Below are positions 13,691 to 26,917 of a stretch of 64,000 nucleotides of DNA, piece after piece. The stretch spans positions 38,529,120-38,593,119 of the forward strand of contig OY740769.1 of assembly GCA_963513935.1 (NCBI GenBank). Reading direction: 5' to 3'. Made by a program: the position numbers and the translations under genes. The notes under the pieces were generated by a model. The model saw only the letters and a program-made list of their open reading frames with translations, searched no databases and was not told the DNA's origin. This stretch comes from Aphrophora alni (lineage: Eukaryota > Arthropoda > Insecta > Hemiptera > Aphrophoridae). Every line of letters begins with the position of its first letter. Positions within the stretch are counted from its first letter, which is position 1.

Positions 13691-13900
13691 AAGAAAATGT
13701 TAAAATCAACGTATACGTGTATATATTTGTGTGTATAGTGTTAATGTTTTTGTTATGTTTAATGTTTTAACGACCTCTACGGAGTGAAATTACTGAAGAT
13801 GGAGCTACGACTCCGAAACGCGTCTTTGTAATAAGACAAGCACAAAGTCACATGACGGAACTATAAAGGTAATAAAAATAATTTATTACTCATTATATTA
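13691..13900 (+). repeat. Right terminal arm (pseudo-LTR) of the Penelope-like element
   Basis: Inverted copy of 12470-12679, about 99% identical by eye. It begins shortly after the decayed coding region, and its last base coincides with the first base of the right target duplication. Confidence 0.92.
13793..13824 (+). ncRNA. Hammerhead-ribozyme-like motif, right arm
   Basis: Identical over 32 nt to the minus-strand motif of the left arm. CTGAAGA is at 13793-13799, GGAG/CTCC at 13801-13804/13811-13814, GAAA at 13815-13818 and the GTC triplet at 13822-13824. The sequences on either side offer a displaced ATTA/TAAT pairing instead of a canonical stem I. It lies on the same strand as the element's coding region. 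Confidence 0.55.
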
Positions 13901-13911
13901 GTTTAACTAAA
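13900..13911. repeat. Right target-site duplication of the Penelope-like element
   Basis: Exact direct copy of AGTTTAACTAAA at 12421-12432. Confidence 0.8.
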
Positions 13912-14358
13912 GTTTCTATAAAAATAAATCATTCTCATATATTACTTTTGAAAGTATTTTATTTAAATATTTATATCTCATTTATTTGTATTATTGTTAT
14001 TATTATTTACAAATTATGATAAAAATCTCGCTGTAAACACAGAGTATGCTTGCATCAGTTAAATACTATGAAAGTCTTATTGCTCTTTACATTATTTTAA
14101 TCATAGCTTTAGATAAGTCAGCTAGTTAATCAAATCATACATGTATATTACATTGTTTGGGTTGTTTCAAAGGCCATAATTGATGTTTAGTTCGTTTAAA
14201 ATAAAATACTAAAACAATGAAAATCATGGAAATCATTGGTACGAAGTTTATCAATCGAACATAGATCAAAATTTACATTATTACTTGTTTAATAACCACA
14301 CCATGCCTAGTTGTGATAAAATGCATCCAGTCTAATTTTTGTAGTCTATTTCAAGATG

Positions 14359-14359
<1 letters not shown>

Positions 14360-14447
<88 letters not shown>
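14360..14447. repeat. (AT)n microsatellite, about 43 units
   Basis: Long uninterrupted AT tract. Confidence 0.97.
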
Positions 14448-14451
<4 letters not shown>

Positions 14452-17400
14452 ATATTATTTAGCGTAGATATAAGTTTTCGTGAATATTTCGGCGGCATTT
14501 GTTTAAATATATTATAAATTCGTGAGTCGGGACGTGTTTTTCGTCCCTTAACAGGAGAAAGTTATACAGGAGAATTATAGAGGTTAATTCTGTCTTATTA
14601 CCATTTTTTCTTATTGTATATTATCCAATACTTTTACAGGCTTGCATATTACATTGACAATTTACGAAATTATTATTTACAAGAATACTCGGGAGATGAT
14701 TTACACACTTGTAATAGCAAAAGTGTTAGTAACATCTATAAAATAAAAATTTCTCTAAGCTCGCTAAAAGAAAGATATTTTAATGATATTTTTTCATATT
14801 AAATTCTTTTTACTATATTATATTAACTTTCACATATTTAAGGAAAAATCTTAGCTATAAATTTATGCCTCATTACATTTTTAAGCTTAAAGTATAATTT
14901 AAATGAAATCATATTATTCAACTCCGAAATAGTTTCTAGAAACCACTAAAATGTAAGGATGTTTAAAGCGAAGCTGCATCGCCAATGGACATATGCGGTG
15001 TTTGCTAGTTTCCATTATTTACTTTGAAAACTATCTGTTTTACAATAAAGCTGTTTTATGGTTACATGTGTTGTCTCCGAAATACTTATAAGTTATTCTA
15101 AGTGTGGAGTTCACTAAAAGTTTAGACAACACTCTAAGAGGTTAACTCTTATATTTCTCAACCAAATACTGAATTGATAATAATGTTAAATATAAATAGT
15201 GTCCTTTACTCTTATTATCCATTTACGTATGTCTTGACGTATGTATTCATTAGTTACAATGGCGCATTTATTGATAAAATAACATCTTTTAAAATAAATA
15301 ATTTATTAAATCCATAAACCTTTATAGAAACACTAAACAAACTAAAAATCTTAAAATTACTCTCCCTGTTCATAGTCAAGTTGGCCGTTTATTAAAAAAT
15401 CTTAATTTTTAAAAACATATATTTGCATTCGTATTAGGTTAGGAATATGCTTGGGGAGGTTTACCATTCAAAATAGACTAACTTAGTTCATATATACTGA
15501 TTTATTGAAATTTAATAAATACAATATTGTGTTTTCAATGGCTATTCAGATAATTTAAAGAATATTATAGAGTATAGAAAGTTACCAACTACTTGTAACA
15601 TAGGGCAAGGAATAAATACAAAGGTATTGTGACGTTTTTACAAAACTTAATACCTGGAAATATTCTAGCACTGTGATTTATTATCCAACATTAAAAATTT
15701 AAATATAGTTATTAAGAAATGTTATTCAAATGATTAGAACTTTCAGATACCAATGTCAAAAAGTTTCCCCTATTTGTAGTTCTCAGTTTTTAGTTGAGTA
15801 AAGTTCCTGTATTCTGAATTTGTTTGAAATTATTTTCGATAAATCGATAAAAGATATTCTACAGTGATCGTAAATCTCAAAATAATAATTTGCTTTTCCT
15901 TATTCTTGACAATGTCAAATTGTTAATATATCAAAGAAAAGCCAATAATGTATATGTATTGTAGCGACAAATCTTAGACTTTGTGTCAAACACAGATGTT
16001 TCTTGACGCTGTGTAATGTTGTAATTCTATCAACAATAGTTAAGCTGAACAATTGTGTTGTAATACAAAGGGAAAGGTTTAATGGGAAAACTAAATTAAT
16101 TTTCTTCACCTCATTCAATATAGCTGATAAAAATATTGTTAACTTTACTTTGTTACGAAAGAAATGTTTTAATCATAAAACGTGTTAAATTATGCGTTTT
16201 TAAAGAAAAAATGTTTTTAGAAATTTTCTCTATATTATGAACTATATGAATCATGAGTTTATCTATAGGTCAGAACAAGGCTAGACAGTTTCTACATCAT
16301 TAATTTCTATTATTTAATGTTTAAATACGTTTGCAAATTTTACTACGTAAGAGTGGGTCGGTAAATATCTTAAAATCTTCTCCTCCCACGTTTGTAGGAC
16401 AATTTGTACTACATTAAATACTTGGTTATGTCCTTCACGGCACTCTTTTCTTGTCCGATTTAAATATATCAACAGCGACACTGCTACCAAAATGATAATA
16501 CTTTCCAGGATATTGTTTTTAATAATGCATATTCAATTTATAGAAGGTGTACTATGAACTTTGTAATATTAATTTCCAGTTTGTGTTAATCTGAAACTTT
16601 AGTTGGAAAATTGAGAATAATCCAACTAAAGACTTTAATAACATAATTATATTTGAAATCCAAAAATGAATTTTTCAACAACGAAAGCATTACAACTGTA
16701 ATTTTCACTAAATATATTTAGGGCTCAGTATAAAATTTATCTTCAAGTACTATCGTAAGAATAACATAAACAACAGTAAACGATATAGTTAAACAAAATA
16801 AGTAATAATAATATGTTGAATCAAATATGGGAAACATGGTTCAATCATGCCCTAAACTATAAATTTATAATATGCTTTAAATATTTAGGTCACTAACTTA
16901 GAGCATAGTTTTCGTTTTACGATTCACTTCCTGGCTTTTCTAACATAATTGTACCTTTCATATAAATTGGTACTGTGCCAGAACTACTGAAAAATAGAAA
17001 CTAGGTAGTAGTATTTTATACACGTCGAAAGATATTGTAAAAAGCAAATAGACTTTGTAGTTCTACATAGGATTATAAAGAATAGGCCTACAATAAGATA
17101 TTATAAATAATATTTCCATATGTAACGAGCGTTTAGGATATATCTATAAATATAAATCCCCCCCAATACCGTTTATAATATTTATGAATATTATGTTAAA
17201 ATCAATTTTGTAATTCTTTTGTATTGATTAAAATAATAATTTAAAATTTATTTTTAAAAGTTCTCTGATTGTTACTATTTATGACATAAACAAGTTATAG
17301 TTGGTTGTGTGTCTTGTAAATATTGTTCTTTGTCTGTTGTTAACGTTTTGAGATTTATGGATCGTAGTAGCATTACCATAAATTTATGTCAAAATATAAT

Positions 17401-20400
17401 GTCTGTACATTGGTGAATGTGTTACAACTTCTTCGTCAAATTTGTATTTAAAATTTATAATATTTGCAGAAACATAATAATAGTCCGAAAAATTTCCATA
17501 AATTTTATAACAAAAATAAATACGATTCATTAAAAAATTTAAATTTTACAAAATTTATCAAGGACTATTTAAATATTTAAGTATTGTTGCTGGTTTTATT
17601 TGAGATTTATAAACTATTGCATATTAAATTAAAATAAAGTTTAAAGGATTTCACATTAAGTTACGTTAATAAAAAAAGTACAATATTGTTTTACTAAACG
17701 TGTTCCTAAATATAATTAAAAATATAAACAAGAGGGGTCCAATCTCAATTTCATATGTATACACACAATTTTCCTTCAATCTGGAAAATAAAATAAAGTA
17801 TGAAGTCAAGTTTAATACATTAAATAAATAGTTTTAATCACATTAAATAAAGCAATGCAATAAATTTCCTTCAAGCTGATAAAAAACTTCATTAGTTAAA
17901 CGTTATATTCCTTATTACAAGTTGCATTTTTTCCCATCAATAATTAAAATATAGTTTTACAGTTACTATCTATTATTAGCACGGTAAATGTTAAGTAAAG
18001 TGTGTTTAATAACAGCTGATATGTACAAGCACAAACATACCCTCACATGAATCTGCAACACACACACACACACGCGCGTGGTTTTATTTTAATGCATATA
18101 AATATAAAATAAGAAGTAATTTTATTTTTATAATATATCATCAATTTTGTTTATAAACGACTAATTTTCTATACGTAAGTTTTAATAAAATGTTGATGAA
18201 ATTTGAGGATGTATATTTTACATCATCATACCAAACCAAGTGAACATTGTCATTTTGTAGTAATTAAAATTTTACAATAATAAAATATGATAGTGTTTTT
18301 ATCTATTCCTTATTTTAATGTTGTGATTGTGTTACTGTATGAGATTACATGCAAGTAAGAAATATATAGCTGTAATAGTCTAAGTGATCCTCAACTCCTA
18401 AATAAAATATGACTTTACAAATAGAACTAGCAGTACTTGAAAAAAATTAATAAAGTGATTTTTCAATGTATATAAAACATATTTATTCATCCAGACTCAA
18501 AATTATCAACTAAGTTTTTTCATGCATTAAATTTGTGCATTACCGTATTCCAGTAACCCGGATTTATGTAATATTTATATTAATCCAAAAGTTGTAACGT
18601 CTTTTAAATAATTTTACAATTGCATATATTTATGTGAAAGGTGACCAAAACGAGAAACCTATAAAATCATATCGACAGAAATTCATAATATATCGAAACT
18701 TCGTAAAAAGTATTGTCGGTGTATTATAACAGAAAAACTTGTGTACTATTTATACCCGAGCCTTAATATTTTAATATATAATATTGTAGTCCACGCCCTA
18801 TCTTCGTTGTTAAGCTGAACGAATAAACTTGGTTTTATGAACTCTTGAAATGTTCTGTTAGTAGACAACATTTCAAGCCCTAGACATTTGCGTCAAAACC
18901 AAAGATTGCTTAAGGTGATATGGTGTTACGATCCTATCAACAGTGTAATACTTTTGACAACCAAAGTAAGGAATAACTACTATTAAGTTATTTATACTGG
19001 TGTTATCATTTGATTCTTAATACATTAAAGAACTCTTAGTTTTTAAATAACAAGACTCTTAGTTACACAGCAAGGTGTAACGATTGATTAGTTCAAACCA
19101 ACTTAACTGTAGAGATTTTCCTAAAACATAACTTTTTTGATATATTATCATGTAACGCCACGAAAAGTATTTAATAACATGGCTCTATACTTTTGTAAAT
19201 TACGTGTAAATTATTCCTTGAATCAATTAAGCAGTTGGTTTAGTCGCTGGCCTTCTAGTTTTATGTGATACATCTATGAGAACGATAAAAAAAAGTATAG
19301 TATTGACCCAGCATCATGTTGATAGAAAATCCATGTTGTTGAAGCTATAAGTAGAGCAATGGGACGTAGATGTTCTGGTTCGATATCACTCGATGAAATA
19401 CTGTTTTGCAGGTGAGCTGTTAGACTACAATAATATTATAATTAAGAATTCCAGTAAAGGATTAAATAAACAGGATTTTACTTTGTCGTCTGACTGGTAT
19501 ACAATATAGAATTTTAGAAAACAATTTAGATTTTGATTAATTAACATAATTATTGGTTAAAACTACTTGTTTCATTTAGATTTCTATAAATCCATCGTCG
19601 TAAAAAATAATTTAAATTGAAATAATTGTTGTAACACTACTGTATATTGCGTCGTGCACAATATATATTTGATACAACGAGTACCAAAATAATGATATAG
19701 AGATAAAATAAAGACAGGTATTCTAAAAATGGTTAAAATTTGTTGGACAATTAATGATTAATAACGCCCTCCAACAAATTTAATACCATCCCAATATATT
19801 ACTTACATCTTAAATGAAAAGTAAAATAATATTACACTTTATTTAACACAAATATTTGAAATACATTTATATAAAATAGGTTCAAGGTATATACCCACAG
19901 AAATTTTAAACAGCTAACAATGGTCCCATTCCTACGTGCAAAAGTGTAATCTGCGATTTACCTGTGACTGATAATCTGCCGCAATATTAGACAGTTAATT
20001 CAAGAATTTTCAGCAATGGTGCTGGTTTAATAAACAGTTTATCTGCTTATATATGATCTATAACTTATTTATAAACGTGTAATCTGTTTATTTTTATCTT
20101 TCTCAACAATAGATAAATAATTCGTAGATATTATGGTTGAATAAACTTTCAGCTTGACTAGAGTTCCCTCGTTATATACATCTATAAACTGTATTCTATA
20201 TGTATCATTACCTCCTCTTTATTTCCCACAACTATGTACGAATAATTATAGAATGTACATTAGTAGACTTGTTTCAATCAATTAATATATGACATATACT
20301 GAGACTATAAATCGCGTTATTCTATTAAAACTTATTTAATTTAAGTTAAAATATAAAGTATTTCAGAATGAATGAAATAAAGTTTAAAATTGTTCTTGTC

Positions 20401-22860
20401 AAAAATAGTCTACTGTAATGTAGTACCTAAGTGATCCCAATGTTTATTGCAAATTCTTTCCATTTGAAAAGTATTGGAAAAACGCAATCACCATATAATT
20501 TCTGTAATTATAGGATTACTAAATATCTCATCTTTGCGTTTTCTAGAACGATCGTAAAAAATTTATGACTAATAAAAGTAATTTTACTTTCTAATAAATT
20601 TTGTAAATTAAAACATCAATTTGCATTTAATTCGTAACAGTCGGGTGTATATATATATATATTGAAAAATTGTTTTCTTCTCAAAATAAAAAGAGACTCT
20701 AGCAGTGATTTATTAAAATACAATGCGCCAAAGCGAAACAAGGTTTTATCCATTGTTCTTGTTGCGAGCTTTTTATATAACACATTTTTCACAATTAAAA
20801 CATTGTAGAAAGCAGAACCATGTTTTACTACTGAGTAAACTTGTTTGCAGGTTACACATTCCAAAGAAATAAAAGCTGGATTTTATTACATCAGTGTAAA
20901 ACTTTGTAGTCTCATTATTAATTGTGCTCAGGTTATTTAATTTAATTTAAAATGAATGAATTAAATGTTCAATAAAAAGTGAATGTGGGCTATATATTTA
21001 ATATAACACCCTTAAAATATAATCACCAATGTAATAAATTAATACATATTCAGTGTTTATGTTTTTGTATATCGGTCCAAGTTACCACTTCATTTGATCG
21101 TGTATTTATGTGCACGTTTGGTGTGTATATAACTGATATGGTTATTTGTGTGAGTTCTTAAAAACAAATCTTGCACACACAATACAATCTTGTAGGATAC
21201 AATTTAAATTGACTATTTTCTTCTTTTTTTTTTGTTGTTTTAGTTCTCCATTTCTTTATTTATTCAACGATATTTTATTAAGATTTTGGAGATATTTGTA
21301 ATAACTTTTTTAATTATTTATATGTCGTCATTATTTATAATTTTTAATCTTAAGTGTAATTAATGGTCAGGAGGGCAGAGAGGATAATTAAAGAGAGCGG
21401 GTGAAAGAATAAGAAATGTCAATACACAAACCGGTTTTATTAATTATTAAGAAATTCTTTTGTGAACAATTTAACTAAATCTTTGTCTTATCTTTGCAAC
21501 ATTTACATTTATTCAACAAATTTAGAAAACACATTGAGAAACTGGCTAAATATGGACACATTACAAGAGTAATAGAAATTGATCTTCTCATCTATCATAA
21601 GGTGACGTAATGGACTACAGACAGTTACACCCCTAAAAACATCACGATATCTCAAAACGGATATTTAATTTAAAAAACCTATCATCGATTTGTCGCCAGG
21701 ATAAAAATTATATATTTATAAAAAAGTAAAAAGTGAGGAAAATACAGAATTTTAATACATAAAAAATATACAATTTTGAACTGTAATAGTATTGATTAGG
21801 CGAAATTAGTCTATTTATCTATTAATCGTGTTATTTTTAGATTTATTGATCAATCGTATTAAAAATTAAAAATTTAAACACAATAAATAAAAACTATTTA
21901 GTTTTTGTTACAACACTATTTCACTTGGAAATAAAACTATCTACTCATAATATTACAATTTAAACATCTATACTTTAGCCAATTCCATTAGATTAAAAAT
22001 AATTATAAGTTTTGTAATTGGTCAATTTGGAGTATCTACAAACTGAACCATCGGTACAAGGTAATGGTTGCTATGCTCCATATTTTGAGCGAGAGTAAAC
22101 AACATATTATGTTAAAATACGTGCAAGTCTGAATGTAACGAATTTATTGTACCTGAGTGACAGAAGTAGCACCCAATAATTTATTTAAAAATTGCATTGG
22201 TGGTGTTAATTGGTGATATAATTAAAATAACTTAGTAGTCTAAATAAATAATAATATTTCTGTCTTATAGAAGCTGTCACAAAGCGACTATACGTTATAT
22301 AACCCAAGAACTAAAGTTATCTGAAACACGTTATACCATAAGTGAACTGATGAGATATTTCACTCTAATCGCTCACTTTGCAATATGTCATGTAAATTTA
22401 ATTTAATTTTAAAGACAATCTTTGAAATAGTCCGAAAGTTTGTGTGTTTGTATCTATAAGATGAAAACCACAAGTATAAAATTAATGCAATTAAAAAGGT
22501 GCAAAGGAGTAACTAAATTCTTTGTAAATTTTAACGTTTACTATATCTCCAAACGTTTTACATTTAGGAGGTTTTAGAACAATGTGTGCAAATAAAACAA
22601 TCGGTAGTTTCGTTTAATAATAATAATAACAATAATTATAAATACACATGTAATCCTTCAAGGCGGTGTAAGCAGAATGTATTTGCTGATAATTATTTAT
22701 GATACTATTGTCATATTATTCTTCATTAAGGTCAGTAAATTGTCAGTTGACTTCGATAAAAATCCTGAAGGGACAATTTTTATAACTAACTACGGTGTCA
22801 TTAGGAGAGTGGAAAATATTTAATATTTTACTGAAATCATAGTACCTAACGATAATGAGA
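14448..22860. other. Long A+T-rich stretch without a recognisable gene
   Basis: No convincing gene was found on either strand. Several frames of 60-82 codons (around 14614, 15915, 16003, 20616 and 20979) have no domain, lie in A+T-rich sequence and overlap each other, so I regard them as chance. A short CA tract is at 18058-18073. This may be intergenic DNA or a long intron. Confidence 0.6.
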
Positions 22861-22869
22861 AACTGGTAT

Positions 22870-23450
22870 AAGAAAAAAGAGCCAGAAAATGCAAACTGCG
22901 CTCACATATTGTCAAACCAACGTACATAACTTGTACGCTATCTTACAGGGCCAAATATAGGCACTACATAACAGTAGTACAATCGGATAGTCTGGACGGA
23001 GCATACAATATCGTCAACATGGCTTAGGGAATAGAAAAGAAAGAGTGTAAATCTCGAGTAAAATCTTAGAACCCAAGAACACGTCAACGGAGTGTACGTA
23101 TCAGTTTAAAAAAATCAAGAACTTTGCGAGAAATTGAAAGGAAAAAATATCAACAGCAATCACCAAGAGGAGACTGATTTTCTATATACATCTAACGTGA
23201 ATATCAAGATAATTATAAAGGTTCAGCTGCCTTGGATTAGATAATTACGCAGACTTAAAAAACACAGGAATTAAAGAACTAGAAATTGATGATAGAGATT
23301 GGTTCAAAAAGAAGATGGGATAGGTAAAGTGTCTGACGAAAGAAAAAACAAGAAAAGTAGAAAAGAATTATCAGAGGAAGAACGACTGTGAAGGAGCCAG
23401 AGGATGAAGGAATACTAGCATCACAGAAAATTGAACTACGTAACGAAATC
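22870..23450 (+). pseudogene. Non-LTR retrotransposon C-terminal remnant (RTE-like)
   Basis: The segment is GC-richer than its flanks and reads, across frameshifts, like the C-terminal tail of an RTE-type endonuclease/reverse-transcriptase polyprotein. A KRRLIFYIHLT block near 23166 is followed by ADLKNTGIKELEIDDRDWFK near 23251-23310. After a frameshift comes a basic stretch (RKNKKSRKELSEEER, then SQRMKEY) near 23345-23415. In RTE-like elements the pattern DL..TGIK....A.DR..W, followed by a charged tail, lies after the reverse transcriptase. No catalytic motif is preserved and several stops interrupt it. The assignment rests on remembered family patterns, not on an alignment. Confidence 0.45.
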
Positions 23451-26160
23451 CATATAAGACTGAATCGAAAAAAAAACAATAACAAAAAAGACCTAAACAA
23501 TAAAAAACTGAAACAAAATAAAAGAAATACATTTTGAAATCAACGTTAAAACAAAATATTAAAATGGAAGCCAATATTTATTTTTTGTTAGCTTGTAAGT
23601 AATTATTTCCTTATACATCGTATCATTATTACACTATATTTCATTGAACTTTTTTTTATAATTATTCAAAGAAGGGTTTTAAAAGTGCATAGTTTGTGGT
23701 GACACCATATTGTTGAAAGAGTCATTGTTTACCTTAAACCCATTTCCTTTTTCGCCTTATATCACAAAAATGTAGTATTGTTTCGATTTAACCGAAATGT
23801 TTGGCAAATAATTATATTACCATGATTTTATTACAAAATTTTAGTTTAAGAAGAAATTATTGTTGTTTTATTTTATACGCTTTTATTACGTAAAAACAAG
23901 ATTTAACAAAATGATTGAAAATTAAATGTTCAGATTTATTCTTACACAAATTCCCTGGTCTAAAAACTAATAAATTATGTTACACAAAATTTTAGATTTA
24001 TAATAATCATGATTCCGAATATTAATACGATGCATGCAGTACACACTGTTTTTGTGATTAAAACGTTGATGTAATGAAAACTAATTCCTAAATTTAATTA
24101 AACACCTTCGCCTTTTTGTTTGAACCTGGATTAAACTTCCACAAAGCTCTTGCCGATATGTTGTATAACCTATGTGATACCTATGTTTAATATTAAAGGC
24201 AATACCCTCGTGCGGGCACGTAGTTATTATGTATCCTTAACGATTTTATTAGTTGAACAATTATTTTCATTTATCAATTATCTATGAACTTTTTTCAGAT
24301 CATAATCCCAGTTATTTTGAATTTTACTACAGCAATCAATTACACCCGAGGCTTAATTTTATGAAAAAAACATTTCTTGTGCTATTCTAAATGTAAAATC
24401 AATACATATAGCTTCACTCCAAAGTTAAATAAAACATTATATGGAATAATTGAACAAACGTAGATATTGTAAAAACATATAAAGCTTACATGGAATTTAC
24501 AAAGAGAATGGCGACAAAATCACAAGAGAGTTACGAACAGTATTTGTTACATCTCTATTCCCCGAGTTGTGTTAAAACACTGTTTCCAGACTAAACTACA
24601 AACATTTCAAATTATAAAATATTGTACAGGTTCTATGTTACGACCATTGCACATAAGCAACAATAAATGTAAAAGGTAAATCATAAACAAAATTAATGTA
24701 GGCAGAAAATAAATTTAATTAATATTAGAACAAAACCACAAAACAAAAAGTTCGTTTTAATGGAATCGAAACGTGCACAGTTTATACTTCTCTTTATCTG
24801 TATCAAGAAAAAAATTTCACCAACATACTTAATGAGCTGAATCGCCAACGCTAGTAGACACTTTTCAATACTGATAGCCAACAGTACTTTATTATATCCG
24901 AAGAATCAGTTGTCTATCCGTGCTTTTAAAACATCTCAGTCAGTCATACCAGGGTAATGTCCAGAAAGAATATAATGGTTATAAGTTCAACTCTTGGACG
25001 AAACGTTAATAATTTTCTCTTGGTAAGTTTAACTTTACAGTAGTTGATAGTAATTTATAGCTGGCAATCTATGAGTTCCAAATAGTGTCCAAATGGTTGT
25101 CTGCTTAGGGAGTAAAAACTGAATAACGCGTAATACTGTCAATTAATATCTATTTACCTCACAAGCGATGGGCGGTATTATTCGCACAAAATATCAACCA
25201 CAGCCCCGATAGTTACTCGTCAAGATCAGAGCCGACTTATTATTGTAGAGACCTTCGAAGTAGATGATAAGTTTGAGAAACTTATACTATCTATCCTTAT
25301 TATACAGTTTGTATTTTACTTCTTCAGTAATGTAAAAAACAATAAAAGTTTTACATAAGAAATTTATTTTTCACCCTTATCCTTGGAAAAGTGTTTCGTT
25401 AAAATCTTGATGTGTTTATGTCCTGAGGTTTGAAATTATTTCAATAATTTGGAAGAGAACAAGAGTTGGTTAAATGAGTTCTGATAACAAAGATAAAAAA
25501 AGAGGGATCTAACCCATGACTACATTTAGAATACAGCTTAGTAAATCGAGATTGCCAAGCACGTACTAGCATAGTGAGAAATTGAGGGCATCAAATTATA
25601 ACTTAACATTTTATAGAATCACTGTTAGTACATAATGTTAATCGCGTTATAAAAGATCTGAAGTTTTTTTTAATGGTGATGGTTTGTGGAATTTTATAAG
25701 ATAATTTATTGCTTTATACATTAAACATTATGTTACGTTAAAACGAAATCTGACTTTATTGACGGTCTAATTAGGCTAATAAAGGCGAATATAATTTTCT
25801 TCCGATTGAACTTCAAAGAACTTGACAATATTTAGGAATTAACTTATTCTTCTCTTTACCTTTACTGTGTCGTTATTAAATGTTATATTAACCCAATAGT
25901 TTATAAAGTTTCGTAGATAGTAATGATAGATTTTTCCTCTTAAGAAATAACTGGCTGCTGCTTGATTTGACCGTGCTTGTTTTAAAATTATATCAAGCTA
26001 AGTAATATTAGTTATGAACATTTAAAGGAATTATGATGATTGATTACTGCAATTATGATTTATTTTCACGTTACAGATGACTCGTTAAGAAGATATTTAT
26101 TTTATTTCCAGTTATATCTTTGGCACAACGGATCTCAGAAACTAGTGTATCAATTAATAT
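23451..26160. other. A+T-rich DNA without a recognisable gene
   Basis: No coding or RNA feature could be supported. A slightly GC-richer patch at 25160-25270 and a weakly tRNA-like minus-strand patch near 25505-25575 were inspected; neither gave a defensible call. Confidence 0.55.
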
Positions 26161-26164
26161 AAAA

Positions 26165-26780
26165 TATGCCAACAACTTATGAGAAATTAGCTGTTATCCA
26201 TAGTATGTTGCATCGACTTATAAATGTTCATATGGATAATAAGGATATTTGTGTAGAACTTTCATGTATAAAACAAATAGCGAATAATAATGAATATGGC
26301 TCCACAGTCATTGAAAAAATATTAAAAACAAAATTATAAATCAATGCAAAATTATTGATTTACCCAATAATCAATTCTAATAAAATCACTTAAAAGTGAC
26401 GTAGAATCAATTATTTTGGAAAAGTTAGAAATTTGAATCGGAAAAAATGCAAAAATGTGGAGTTTATAAATTAAAATGTAGTATTTGTAATGCTACTTAT
26501 GTTGGTCCAATAGGCTGTAGTTTTAAGTGTAGACAAAGTTAATATTAAAAGAGTCGGGATTATGTTATAACGATTCTAGTTTTTCCAGTCATTTAAAAAA
26601 ACCATGCCTTAATTGGTTTTTCTTCTAATATTAAATTTGAAATTATCGATGTTAACGTCAAGGGTAAAAAATTAAACATTTTAGAAATATTGGAAATTAA
26701 TAGACCTTCTTCTAGTGATGTTAATTTACTCTTAAACAATGAGACAGAATTCTCGTCGTTTTCTCCTCTACTTTAAACAT
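26165..26780 (+). pseudogene. Second Penelope-like remnant with decayed GIY-YIG endonuclease
   Basis: Reading across frames gives EKLAVIHSMLHRLIN near 26180, then IKQIANNNEYG near 26270, which parallels the thumb region of the 12.4-kb element. GVYKLKCSICNATYVG follows at 26459-26506: the GIY and YIG motifs appear as GVY and YVG, with a CX2C pair between them. The arginine expected after YVG (GQTGR) is replaced by cysteine (GPIGC). A C-terminal stretch (EIIDVNVKGKKLNILEILEI, then LLNNETEFSSFSPLL) runs to a stop near 26776. Several stops and frameshifts are present. It differs strongly from the 12.4-kb copy and is older. No inverted arms or target duplication were found. Confidence 0.75.
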
Positions 26781-26889
26781 TGTCAAAGCAAGTCTAAATT
26801 AAATTATGGCTTACTGGGTTTCCCGGCTACAGGTTCCATTGTGATATTACGGGACTTGTGGGTCTTTATATAAGCCTCGTAAATGTCGT

Positions 26890-26917
26890 AACTGGCGAAA
26901 CCATGGTCGGCCAGAAG
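26890..26917 (+). ncRNA. Hammerhead-like 3' half downstream of the second Penelope-like remnant
   Basis: CGAAACCATGGTC contains the GAAA box, a possible ACC/GGT stem III with a 2-nt AT loop, and the GTC cleavage triplet. The flanking CTGGC and GCCAG are also complementary. The CUGANGA half was not found upstream, so this is at best a degenerate copy. Confidence 0.35.

Larger units (their letters stand above)
12433..13899 (+). mobile_element. Penelope-like retroelement, 5'-truncated, with inverted terminal arms
   Basis: The order is: 12-bp target duplication, 37-bp unique tail (12433-12469), 210-bp left arm, decayed coding segment on the plus strand, 210-bp right arm in inverted orientation, target duplication. 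The coding segment ends in a GIY-YIG endonuclease domain, the hallmark of Penelope-like elements. One-sided tails of 30-40 bp, truncated bodies, direct or inverted terminal repeats and hammerhead motifs are established properties of this class. Only the end of the reverse-transcriptase region remains, so the copy cannot move on its own. It is not an LTR element: the arms are inverted and it lacks a primer site, polypurine tract and integrase. Confidence 0.9.

Noticed and set aside
19321..19400. GGTTCGATATC resembling a tRNA T-arm
   Set aside because: No cloverleaf can be completed around it.
20616..20864. 82-codon minus-strand frame that looks vaguely protein-like
   Set aside because: No motif, A+T-driven codons, and it crosses a short TA tract.
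23279..23574. Two minus-strand Phe/Leu-rich open frames
   Set aside because: They are antisense shadows of the Lys/Arg-rich non-LTR remnant on the plus strand.
25500..25580. Minus-strand tRNA-like patch with a GGGTTAGATCCC B-box look-alike
   Set aside because: No matching acceptor stem, D arm or clear A box could be drawn. A decayed tRNA-derived SINE is possible but not supportable.
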